Shown here in pieces: positions 24,152 to 31,673 of a DNA stretch of 64,000 nucleotides. Position 1 is the stretch's first letter, and each line of letters begins with the position of its first letter. The notes beneath the pieces are model-generated. The model did no database searches. It saw nothing but the letters and a program-made list of their open reading frames with translations, and was not told the DNA's origin. The stretch is from positions 1,612,001 through 1,676,000 of the forward strand of contig OZ245934.1 in the NCBI GenBank assembly GCA_965230005.1. The letters run 5' to 3'. The DNA is from SZUA-309 sp965230005 (GTDB lineage: Bacteria > Pseudomonadota > Gammaproteobacteria > Pseudomonadales > Azotimanducaceae). The position numbers and the translations under genes were made by a program.

Positions 24152-25123
24152 ATGAGCGATCAGACCTTCGGCTTGACCGATTCACCACTGGCATCCGCAC
24201 CGGCCACCACGACCGATGGCCCGGCCGAGGAATCGAAGCTCAGTGTTTTTCTCTGGACCATTGCCCAGCCAGTGCTGGTGCTTGGCTCCATGTTCCTCGT
24301 GGCAACCATGATTACCGGCGAGTGGATGAACCATAAACTCTACGCGCTGATCATGGTCATGCTGCCGATTCCGCTGCTGATTGTGGCTGAGCGCATCTGG
24401 ACCAAACGCAAGGACTGGATTCTCCAGCCGAAGGAGCTCGCGGAAGACGGCTTCTGGCTTGCCTTCGGTGCCTTCCTCTGGGCGCCGCTGATCACCGACT
24501 TCTACCGGACACCGGTATCTGAAGGCTTTCGTGCCATTCGTGACCGCTCGCCCCTGGACATCACCATGGCGCCTGAAACCGTATGGGGCCTGGTGGGCGC
24601 AGCGCTGCTGCTGCGAATCTGTTCCAGCTTCATCTACTACTGGCTGCATCGCGTGCAGCACGAATCGCTGTTTTTCTGGCGCATGCACGCAACCCATCAC
24701 CACATCACGAAGATGAGCTGTATGCGAGGTGCCCGTACGCACCCGCTGGAATACCTGGCGCTGGCGGTCAGCACACCGATCATTCTGGCCTTCGCCGGCG
24801 CCAGCGACAGCGTGATCGCTGTCTCCGCGGCCTTCGGCATGTGGAACGGCAAGTTGAATCATTCGAATCTGCCGCTGCGATCCATGCCGGTCTATGACTG
24901 GGTGTTCGCAACCGCGCAGCAGCACCACGTGCATCATGCCCTGGAACGCCGGCAAAGCGACTCCAACTACGGCTGCAACATCATCCTGTGGGACCGCCTG
25001 TTCGGCACCTACTGTGGTGACACGGTGGTGGGCCAGATCGGGGCCGGTAAAGCGGTACCCCTGTCCATCAAGGAGCAGCTGATGCTGGCGTTCTATCCAA
25101 ACAAGCGTCTGACCGACCTGTAG
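24152..25123 (+). CDS. Sterol desaturase / fatty acid hydroxylase superfamily protein
   Basis: The 323-residue integral membrane protein has about four hydrophobic segments (about 30-55, 62-80, 145-165, 205-235) and the His clusters of the di-iron hydroxylase superfamily: HRVQHE, HATHHH and HHVHHALE, with an extra NHSN before the last. It probably hydroxylates or desaturates a lipid or sterol-like substrate in the membrane. I use the ATG at 24152; an in-frame ATG at 24083 would add 23 residues, and neither start has a strong ribosome site. The next gene starts ten bases after the stop and encodes a small membrane protein, possibly a partner. Confidence 0.88.
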   Translation: MSDQTFGLTDSPLASAPATTTDGPAEESKLSVFLWTIAQPVLVLGSMFLVATMITGEWMNHKLYALIMVMLPIPLLIVAERIWTKRKDWILQPKELAEDGFWLAFGAFLWAPLITDFYRTPVSEGFRAIRDRSPLDITMAPETVWGLVGAALLLRICSSFIYYWLHRVQHESLFFWRMHATHHHITKMSCMRGARTHPLEYLALAVSTPIILAFAGASDSVIAVSAAFGMWNGKLNHSNLPLRSMPVYDWVFATAQQHHVHHALERRQSDSNYGCNIILWDRLFGTYCGDTVVGQIGAGKAVPLSIKEQLMLAFYPNKRLTDL

Positions 25124-25132
25124 GTGGCTGTA

Positions 25133-25402
25133 ATGGGTGACTTCAAACTTCTGTTTTTCGTCCTGGGCACGCTGGCGTTTTTCGTCAACGTGTACCTCTC
25201 CGTAAAACACCCGGAACTGGTGAAGTCCCCGCAGACGGTCGCGGACGATGCGCCAGCGCAACCTGTCCTGGCTGGTGACGACGGAGTCGACTGGCAGAAG
25301 TGGGACAAAGTCGCCACCTGGTGCATGTGGGGCGGCTGGGGCATCGCAGCGGGGATCACCCTCGCCATGAGCGTCGAGAAGAACCTCGGCTTCGGCGACT
25401 AA
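25133..25402 (+). CDS. Small two-helix membrane protein
   Basis: The 89-residue product has one hydrophobic helix at the N-terminus (LLFFVLGTLAFFVNVYL) and another near the C-terminus (WCMWGGWGIAAGITLAM), separated by an acidic loop. The ATG is preceded by AGGTGG; a GTG three codons earlier is the alternative. It is ten bases behind the fatty acid hydroxylase gene and very probably translated from the same mRNA. No family is recognised; an accessory subunit of the hydroxylase is a guess from position. Confidence 0.65.
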   Translation: MGDFKLLFFVLGTLAFFVNVYLSVKHPELVKSPQTVADDAPAQPVLAGDDGVDWQKWDKVATWCMWGGWGIAAGITLAMSVEKNLGFGD

Positions 25403-25588
25403 AGGAAAACTGGCGCCGTAGAAAGCCGGGCTTTACGCACCCGCATAGCCAGCCGCCGGTACACCGAATCTCCCTGCCTCAACCCTGCGTGGCCGCTTCC
25501 TTTCGAGCCCTACCACCCGCCTTAAGACTGTTTGAACCTGATCCTTCCCCGACGTGACTCATGGTCAAACTCATCGGAGAAGCTGCTC

Positions 25589-26419
25589 ATGCGTTCGATC
25601 GTCCTTTTCCTCCAACTTTCCGCGTTTGTCACGACCGCCCTGCTATCCGCCCCGGCAGCCCTCGCTGAGGACACCAAGCTGCTCGCGAGGCTCGAAGCCC
25701 GTATCGCCGAGCTGGAGGCGCGCCTCGCCGGCGAGGAAGGTGCCGAGGCACGACTCAACGCCCTGGAAGCCCGTCTCGTTTGCCTCAGTTTCGATGAAGA
25801 ACGCCGTTTGCTCGCCGTGGACGGCTGTAACCTGCACGTTCGCGACGGCAGCGGCAGCACGCTGAGCTCCACCGGGCTCGGCAACCTTGTAGTCGGCTAC
25901 GACGAAGGAGAAGGCGCCAAGTACGGCACACACAACGTCGTGATCGGCCCGGAACACAGCTACTCGGGCGTAGGCGCCCTCGTTGCCGGCATCGGCAATC
26001 GTGCGGCTGCTGATCATGTGACCGTCGCCGGCGGCAGCGGAGTAACGGTGAACGGCAAAGGCGATTGGGCCATGGGCTCCGTGTCGGAGTCAGCCGGCAA
26101 CGTGAGGGTGATGGCCGTAAGCGGCGACTTTGCGCTGGTGGCGCGGGACATCTCGCTGCTGGGTGACCGCAACGTGGCCCTCGCAACCGATGCTTTCCAT
26201 GCACTCGTGACCGAATTCCTCGTGGCCGCCTCAGACACGATCGGTCTGGAGGCGGCGCGGGCATTGCAGATCGATAGCGGTGGCGAGGTGAACATCAGCG
26301 GCGACCGGTCCGTGACCGCAACTAGCGCGCAGGATGTGAATGTCGTCAGCCAGGGTGACGTGCTCATCAAGGCTGCCGGTCAGGTGACCGCAAAAGGCTC
26401 GAAGGTGAACGTCCCGTAG
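25589..26419 (+). CDS. Exported coiled-coil / beta-repeat protein
   Basis: The 276-residue protein has a signal peptide (cleavage near ALAED), then a short heptad-type coiled coil (LLARLEARIAELEARL, repeated as LNALEARL), one Cys pair (VCL and DGCNL) and a long region of short beta strands. Strands such as NLVVGYDE, HNVVIGPEHSYSG, ALVAGIGN and HVTVAGGSG resemble the left-handed head repeats of trimeric adhesins. The final part (DVNVVSQGDVLIKAAGQVTA) resembles the beta needle of VgrG/spike proteins. It may therefore form a trimer at the cell surface; this is inference. GGAGAAG precedes the chosen ATG, and a strong hairpin follows the stop. Confidence 0.75.
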   Translation: MRSIVLFLQLSAFVTTALLSAPAALAEDTKLLARLEARIAELEARLAGEEGAEARLNALEARLVCLSFDEERRLLAVDGCNLHVRDGSGSTLSSTGLGNLVVGYDEGEGAKYGTHNVVIGPEHSYSGVGALVAGIGNRAAADHVTVAGGSGVTVNGKGDWAMGSVSESAGNVRVMAVSGDFALVARDISLLGDRNVALATDAFHALVTEFLVAASDTIGLEAARALQIDSGGEVNISGDRSVTATSAQDVNVVSQGDVLIKAAGQVTAKGSKVNVP

Positions 26420-26426
26420 GCAGCGA

Positions 26427-26460
26427 AGGTCCTGCGGCCGCGATCGCAGCCGCAGGACCT
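26427..26460 (+). terminator. Strong hairpin after beta-repeat gene
   Basis: A perfect 12-bp inverted repeat (AGGTCCTGCGGC / GCCGCAGGACCT) with a 10-base loop starts eight bases after the stop codon. It is not followed by a T-run, so termination may need Rho or the hairpin may protect the mRNA end. It separates this gene from the selenoprotein gene. Confidence 0.55.
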
Positions 26461-26592
26461 GATCCGTCGAACGTCTGCTGCTGCTCCTGCAGCCGTGCTA
26501 CGATGCCTCCGGTTTCAATCCGGATGGCCAGGGACTTGCGGCCATCCCAACACGCATCATCAACACTCTGTCCGAACTTGCAGGAGAACATC

Positions 26593-27192
26593 ATGAAACT
26601 GGGACGAGTTGACTGGTTACGCACCTTACGAGGCTCCCTGTTCGCAGCTGCGCTGGCAGGCCTGACCCAATTCGCCTATGCCTCCGAGTACGCCGATGCC
26701 TGGGGGCCTGACGTTGGCTCGACCGCACCGCTGCTGTCCGCCCTCGATCAGGACGGAAACCCGCAGGATCTGGAGAGTCTCCAGGGGACTAATGGTCTCC
26801 TGTTCGTTTTCAATCGATCCGTTGATTGGTGACCCTTCTGCATTCGTCAGTTCGTGAAACTGAATGATCTGCAGGAACAATTCGAAGCCATCGGCGTGGG
26901 CGTCGCCGGAATGACCTACGACAGCCCGGAAATCATTCAAGCCTTCGATGAGAAATGGGAGATCGGTTTCCCCGTGCTGAGAGATGTGGACCGTCAGCAT
27001 GTCGAGGCCTGGGGCATCCGTAACCAGGAGTACGGTCCGGGGACCTTCGCCTATGGCGTGCCTTACCCGGGCGTCGTCTTCATCTCACCGGAAGGAGAAA
27101 TCCTCGCCAAGTGGGCAGAAGAAGGCTATCGGTCACGCGCTGACTGGTCGGAAGTGCTGGAAGCAGTAACTGCCATCGTCGGCGGCCCCTAG
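26593..27192 (+). CDS. Probable selenoprotein: exported redoxin (AhpC/TSA-like) with Sec-x-x-Cys active site, TGA at codon 80
   Basis: From the ATG (AGGAGA upstream) the frame runs 79 codons to TGA at 26830-26832, then continues without a break in the same frame to TAG at 27190. The halves together form one 199-residue redoxin with a signal peptide (to about residue 30). FVFNRSVDW before the TGA and PFCIRQF after it match the redoxin active site RSxDWCPFC, so the TGA replaces exactly the catalytic Cys, giving Sec80-Pro-Phe-Cys83. A hairpin fitting the bacterial SECIS pattern follows (26838-26874). The expected role is a periplasmic or secreted thiol peroxidase or disulfide reductase. Alternatives are a nonsense-mutated pseudogene or a sequencing error, but the position, clean downstream frame and hairpin argue for Sec. 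Conventional annotation would split or truncate it. Confidence 0.85.
26838..26874 (+). promoter_or_regulatory. Bacterial SECIS-like hairpin downstream of in-frame TGA
   Basis: Five bases after the TGA begins a two-part stem: CTGCA/TGCAG (5 bp), an internal loop (TTCG/ATGATC) and TCAGTT/AACTGA (6 bp) closed by the loop CGTGA. The apical loop starts 21 bases past the TGA and has G at its second position followed by U, within the published bSECIS pattern (loop about 16-37 bases from UGA, G among the first two loop bases). SelB binding to it is expected but not shown. Confidence 0.75.
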
Positions 27193-27199
27193 GCCGCCG
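27180..27199 (+). terminator. G+C-rich hairpin overlapping the selenoprotein stop
   Basis: A 7-bp perfect inverted repeat (CGGCGGC / GCCGCCG) has the TAG stop in its 6-base loop. No T-run follows. It may be a weak terminator or mRNA end structure; the membrane protein gene 33 bases on may still be read through. Confidence 0.4.
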
Positions 27200-27225
27200 C
27201 ATACCGGTAACGAGCAAGTCAAAGC

Positions 27226-27627
27226 ATGAGCAAGCTCAAAGTCGTCCTGAGTTGGGTAGGCATCGTCATCCTCGGCCTTGCCCATGGGATACTTGAAGAC
27301 CTGATGTTCGTTCGGGTACTGGTCGAGTACCTGCCCACGAGCTGGGACCTGACCGGAGACATTTTCTTCGTCTTTACGGTGCCGCTCGCCCAGCTCATGA
27401 CCTTTGCCATTACCGGCACGATCGCCTGGTACTTTCTCGGTCTCTGGCAGCTGCCCAAGCTCGTGACCTTCTGGCTCTGCTGGATCGTCGCCCGCGCTGC
27501 TTTTCTGAACTTCGCCCAGAACCCACCCGCCGATATCGCCATCTATCTGGCGTGGATCACGTTGTGGTGTTTCCTGGTTGGGCTTTACGCCAGGCGGAAG
27601 AGTTCCGCCGCAAGCGAGACCAGCTGA
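27226..27627 (+). CDS. Four-helix membrane protein, unknown function
   Basis: The 133-residue product consists almost wholly of four hydrophobic segments (about 6-26, 45-70, 73-95 and 104-124) and a short charged C-terminus. No family or catalytic motif is recognised. It starts 33 bases after the selenoprotein gene, in the same direction, so it may be co-transcribed; no strong ribosome site is visible before the ATG. Confidence 0.65.
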   Translation: MSKLKVVLSWVGIVILGLAHGILEDLMFVRVLVEYLPTSWDLTGDIFFVFTVPLAQLMTFAITGTIAWYFLGLWQLPKLVTFWLCWIVARAAFLNFAQNPPADIAIYLAWITLWCFLVGLYARRKSSAASETS

Positions 27628-27711
27628 CACCCACCGGTTTCAGCGTCTTGCATTGGTCCGTGCAGCACATCTCACGCCCCTTTTTCCTCCAGACGATCTA
27701 GGAAAGACCAG

Positions 27712-28071
27712 ATGTCAGCAGCCACCTTCAAGATCATTCCAGACGCCACCAGCGAGAAGCAGCCGTCGAGGCTGATCCCCAAGTCGTGCTTCACCACGGA
27801 CGAGCAGGATGAAACCACGATCCGCTTCTACGACGCTGAGGACGGATCCGTTGCTTCAGGGATCTGGGAATGCCCGCCCTGCAAACTCGACATTCCGAGC
27901 TACCCCGTGAACGAGATGATGACGATCATCTCCGGCGCACTGACCATCACTAACGCGGACGGCGTGGAAGAGTCCTTCGGCCCGGGCGAAGTCGTCTTTG
28001 CGGCAAAAGGATCGAAGATGACCTGGCATATCACCGAGCGGCTGCGGAAATACTACATGACGTCTTCCTAG
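27712..28071 (+). CDS. Cupin-domain protein (cupin_3 / EutQ-like)
   Basis: The 119-residue protein is one small cupin barrel: GIWECPPCKLDI, then YPVNEMMTIISGALTI and FGPGEVVFAAKGSKMTWHI. This matches the cupin_3 (DUF861) family, which often has few metal-binding His; here only one clear His is in the second motif, so a metal site is doubtful. Function in the family is mostly unassigned (ureidoglycolate or sugar-related in some members). It stands alone about 85 bases behind the membrane protein gene. Confidence 0.8.
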   Translation: MSAATFKIIPDATSEKQPSRLIPKSCFTTDEQDETTIRFYDAEDGSVASGIWECPPCKLDIPSYPVNEMMTIISGALTITNADGVEESFGPGEVVFAAKGSKMTWHITERLRKYYMTSS

Positions 28072-28307
28072 CGCCCGAGGGACAACGTCCTCTGAGCGCG
28101 TCATCCAGTCGCACCGTTTAGCGACTTGCGCCGGCCACTGCCCCTCGTCACTATCCCAGGGCCGGGGAATCGAGGGGATTCATTGATGTCTTTTTTCGCC
28201 CGCTTTCGAGCGGACGTGCTCGCGTCTGTGCGCAACCGCCATAGGGTGTGCCACAAACCGCCCGCGACGTCAGATCACTGCCGCATTCCAGCAGGCGGGT
28301 GCAGCCA

Positions 28308-29621
28308 ATGAGCGCCGTCATCAGCGAAAGCCGGCTGAAAGGCCGCCTCATGCAGAAGCCCTGGTACAAATGGTACGCAGTGGGTGTGCTCACGGCGGTT
28401 TACGCCTCCAGCCAGGTGGATCGCCAGATCATGGGCATGTTGCTCGAACCCATCCGCCTCGAGCTTGGGGCGAGCGACACCGCCATGGGTTTTCTCGTCG
28501 GGCTGACCTTCGCCATTTTCTACGCCACGCTCGGTATGCCCATTGCGATGCTGGCGGACCGGACCAACCGCAGAAACATCATCGCTGCGGCGATTACGAT
28601 CTGGAGCGGCATGACCGTGCTCTGCGGCTACGCGCAGACCTTCGTTCAGATGGCCATGGCGAGAATCGGCGTCGGGATCGGGGAAGCCGGGTCCACGCCC
28701 CCTTCCCACTCGATCATCTCGGATCTCTTTCCACCGGAATCCCGCGGCACCGCCATGGGCATCTTTGCCCTTGGGGTTAATTTCGGCCTGCTGATCGCCT
28801 ATCTCGGGGGAGGCTGGTTGAGCGAAAACGTTGGCTGGCGCAACACCTTCATCGTCGTTGGCCTGCCGGGGCTGCTGATTGCCCTGCTCCTGTATCTCAC
28901 CGTCTCGGAGCCGCGGCGCGGTGCTGCCGATGTCACTGCCAGCCCGAAGGCAAGCGACGATACAGCGCCGCCCTTCAAAGCCGTCGCTGCGTACATGTGG
29001 CGGGTCCGCTCGACACGGCACCTCACCATCGGTGCCGCAATCGCCGGATTCATCGGCTACGGCTTCACCCTCTGGATGCCAACTTTCCTCGTTCGTTCCC
29101 ACGGTCTCTCACCGACCGAAGTCGGACTGGTGCTGGCCCTGATGACCGGGGTGGTCGGCGCCATCGGCACATTCAGCGCCGGCAAACTCGCCGATGTGCT
29201 CGCCCGTCGCGACGAACGCTGGCGCACCTGGGTCGTTGCCGCCGGAAAAGGCGGTTACGTGCCTTTTCTCGCCGGTGTTTTCATGGTCGACGACCTCACC
29301 ACCGCGCTGATTCTCTATCTGATTCCCGCCTTCTTCGGCGGCTTCTACCTGGCCCCGACCTTCGCATTGATACAGAGCCTGGTTTCCATGCGCATGCGGG
29401 CACTTGCGTCCAGCATCGTGCTCTTCGTGTTGAACATCATCGGCATGGGCTTCGGACCGCAGCTGGTCGGGATCATGAGTGACTACTTCGCGCCGGAATA
29501 CGGCAAAGAGTCGCTGCGCATGGCGTTGTTCATCCTTACCTTTCTGAATCTGTGGTGCGCGTACCACTACTATGCAGCCGGACGCACGCTCCACGATGAC
29601 GTGGCAAACCGGCCCGCCTAG
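28308..29621 (+). CDS. MFS transporter (Spinster-like)
   Basis: The 437-residue protein has twelve predicted membrane helices. The first reads KWYAVGVLTAVYASSQVDRQIMGMLLEPIRLELGASD in part, typical of the Spinster-type MFS branch; the loop 2-3 motif is MLADRTNRRN. A central charged loop (about 210-235) separates the two halves. The substrate cannot be told; related carriers stand in catabolic clusters for organic acids, aromatics or sphingolipid-like compounds. I chose the ATG at 28308 with AGGCGGG nearby; an upstream extension of 20 residues is not hydrophobic. It lies 23 bases before a second MFS gene. Confidence 0.88.
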   Translation: MSAVISESRLKGRLMQKPWYKWYAVGVLTAVYASSQVDRQIMGMLLEPIRLELGASDTAMGFLVGLTFAIFYATLGMPIAMLADRTNRRNIIAAAITIWSGMTVLCGYAQTFVQMAMARIGVGIGEAGSTPPSHSIISDLFPPESRGTAMGIFALGVNFGLLIAYLGGGWLSENVGWRNTFIVVGLPGLLIALLLYLTVSEPRRGAADVTASPKASDDTAPPFKAVAAYMWRVRSTRHLTIGAAIAGFIGYGFTLWMPTFLVRSHGLSPTEVGLVLALMTGVVGAIGTFSAGKLADVLARRDERWRTWVVAAGKGGYVPFLAGVFMVDDLTTALILYLIPAFFGGFYLAPTFALIQSLVSMRMRALASSIVLFVLNIIGMGFGPQLVGIMSDYFAPEYGKESLRMALFILTFLNLWCAYHYYAAGRTLHDDVANRPA

Positions 29622-29644
29622 AAGCGCCACCAGCGACGACAAAG

Positions 29645-31009
29645 ATGCAAACGTCGAGCCCGCAAACCCAACGAAGAATTGATCTGCGGACTCTGATCGC
29701 CTACGGCAGTCTCGGCTTTCCCATCGCCATTCTCGGTTATCCGATGACGCTGTTTCTGCATCCCTACTACGCCGGTGAGCTGGGTCTGGGACTTGCGGCG
29801 ATCAGCACGGTCCTGCTGGTCTCCCGCCTGACGGATTTCGTGACGGATCCGTTGATGGGCTGGTTATCGGATAGAACCCACACCCGCTTCGGTCGCCGGC
29901 GACCCTTCGTGGTGCTTGGCCTGCCGGTCATGATGTTCGGCATCTACAAGCTTTTCCTGCCGGAACCCCCGGTCGACATCTGGTACATGTTGATCTGGAA
30001 CACGGTGGTGTACCTCGGGTGGACCATCATGGTGCTGCCTTACGGCGCCTGGGGTGCGGAGCTCACAGACAACTACATGGACCGTGCGCGCATCACCGCG
30101 GTACGCCAGGTCTGGACGATCGCCGGTCTCCTGGGCGCTTCCGTGGTCATCTGGTTTTTTCAGGAGATTCTGGATGCCCCGGGCTCTGGAGACGTGCTGG
30201 GCGGTATCGGTATGACGCTGCTTATCCTCTTTCCCATCGTGGTTGCTGCGCTCCTGTTGCTGGTGCCCGAACGGGAGCTCGAGGTTGCAAGCAGGCGGCA
30301 AAAAGGATGGAGAGAACTCACCAGCATGCTGAAGATCGGCCCGTTCAGACGCATGCTCTACGTAGCCCTGGCCATCGTGATCGGCGAGGCATCGCGGCAT
30401 GCCGTGGTGGTCTTCTTCATGAACGATGTACTGCAGGCCGGCGACCGGATTGGTCGCACCTTCATTTTTTACTACCTCATGGGTATTGCGGCCATTCCGC
30501 TCTGGCAACGCCTGGCGAAAACGCAGGGAAAACACCGATCCCTGGCGATCGCAATGACCTGGTCAGCCTTGATGGTGCTGGCAACCGCGTTTCTGAGCGC
30601 AGGCGACTACAACACTTTCCTGATCTTCTACGTGCTGAAAGGCGCGAGCTTCGGCGCGTTCGCCTATCTGCCGCTGGCCATCATTGCGGACGTGGTCGAT
30701 GTCGACACGGCGGTCACCCGACAGAAGCGGGCGGGCATCTTTTTCGCGGTGTTCGGGGCCGTAGACAAGATCGGCATCGCCATCGGCATGTTCATCGCGC
30801 TGCAGATCCTGAACCTGACCGGCTACGACCCGAGTCGGGAGATCAACGAAGCCGGCCTGTGGATGATCCGCCTGGAATATGCCGTCATCCCAACGGTCTT
30901 CTTTTTACTGGCCTCGTATCTGGTGTGGAATTATCCAGTGACGAACGAGCGTCATACCCGACTCATCGCAGCGCTGGAGCGGCGGCGACTGCGCGAAGCC
31001 GGGGCTTAG
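29645..31009 (+). CDS. MFS transporter of the GPH (sugar:cation symporter) type
   Basis: The 454-residue protein has twelve hydrophobic segments and the marks of the MelB/GPH family: LVSRLTDFVTDPLMGWLSDR and the following THTRFGRRRPFVVLG. Cation-coupled uptake of a glycoside or other polar solute is family knowledge; several marine relatives have other substrates, so the solute is open. It follows the Spinster-like gene by 23 bases and converges with the thiol-dioxygenase-like gene, whose stop is one base away from this stop. Two unrelated MFS carriers in one operon suggest import of one compound and export of a product. Confidence 0.88.
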   Translation: MQTSSPQTQRRIDLRTLIAYGSLGFPIAILGYPMTLFLHPYYAGELGLGLAAISTVLLVSRLTDFVTDPLMGWLSDRTHTRFGRRRPFVVLGLPVMMFGIYKLFLPEPPVDIWYMLIWNTVVYLGWTIMVLPYGAWGAELTDNYMDRARITAVRQVWTIAGLLGASVVIWFFQEILDAPGSGDVLGGIGMTLLILFPIVVAALLLLVPERELEVASRRQKGWRELTSMLKIGPFRRMLYVALAIVIGEASRHAVVVFFMNDVLQAGDRIGRTFIFYYLMGIAAIPLWQRLAKTQGKHRSLAIAMTWSALMVLATAFLSAGDYNTFLIFYVLKGASFGAFAYLPLAIIADVVDVDTAVTRQKRAGIFFAVFGAVDKIGIAIGMFIALQILNLTGYDPSREINEAGLWMIRLEYAVIPTVFFLLASYLVWNYPVTNERHTRLIAALERRRLREAGA

Positions 31010-31010
31010 C

Positions 31011-31619
31011 TCAGACGACGCGCCGGCTGTCGTCGATTGAGATGAAGGCGCCGGATACCGATCGAGCGGTACCCGCTTTCCGATCAAACTCCAGGCGACC
31101 GGTCTGCTGCTCGAACCCCTTGCCATAAAGATGGAAGTGGCGCGTTGGCGTTTCCGACACCACGTTGATCCGGTGAATGTCCTCCGGCATGAAGGCAATC
31201 GCATCGCCAGCCTTGAGCACCACCCGATAGTCCTCCTCGACGATCGCCTTGCCCGGTTCTGATCCGTCATCCAGGCGTTTGAAGACGGTGTTTTCTTCCT
31301 CCCCTTCCAGCCCGGCGATCACCGCAAAGGTGCCGTGATCGTGGATCGGTGACGGACCGAGGGGCAGCACGCTGATCAGGTAGAGTGAGAAATCGCCACC
31401 CGCCTCATCGGCAAGCAGGTAGATCTTGGCGACCTCTTCCGGCTTCGGAGTCGGAAACTCGGCTTCGCTGAATAGCGCAGATTCGTGCGTCATGGCGGCA
31501 AGGATGTCTTTCACCTCAGCAAGGGCTTCCCGATTGACGCCCTGAGCGTTGATGATCTCCTTGATCGAAGCCATGGAAGTCCTGACGAGTTCCTCTCTCG
31601 CAGCCGCAAGCTCTGACAT
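31011..31619 (-). CDS. Cysteine-dioxygenase-like cupin protein
   Basis: The 202-residue protein has the metal-binding cupin motif PIHDHGTFAVIAGLEGEE and a second motif with His (EDIHRINVV, and TRHFHLYGKG), as in the cysteine/3-mercaptopropionate dioxygenase superfamily. Three His should bind one Fe(II). Oxidation of a small thiol to a sulfinate is likely for the superfamily; the exact substrate is unknown. The ATG at 31619 is preceded by AGGAG. It follows the amidohydrolase gene by about 54 bases on the same strand and may be in its operon. Confidence 0.85.
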   Translation of the reverse strand: MSELAAAREELVRTSMASIKEIINAQGVNREALAEVKDILAAMTHESALFSEAEFPTPKPEEVAKIYLLADEAGGDFSLYLISVLPLGPSPIHDHGTFAVIAGLEGEEENTVFKRLDDGSEPGKAIVEEDYRVVLKAGDAIAFMPEDIHRINVVSETPTRHFHLYGKGFEQQTGRLEFDRKAGTARSVSGAFISIDDSRRVV

Positions 31620-31673
31620 GTAATGGCTCCTGGACACTGTTGCCGTGTTAATCCCAGACCGAAAGCGCGCCTG

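Noticed and set aside
26854..27192. Separate 112-residue redoxin-like gene after the TGA
   Set aside because: It is the in-frame continuation of 26593-26829 and has no ribosome site in front of its GTG; the two are one gene with TGA read as Sec.
28126..28311. 61-codon frame before the Spinster-like MFS gene
   Set aside because: It overlaps the MFS start, has no ribosome site and no plausible protein character.
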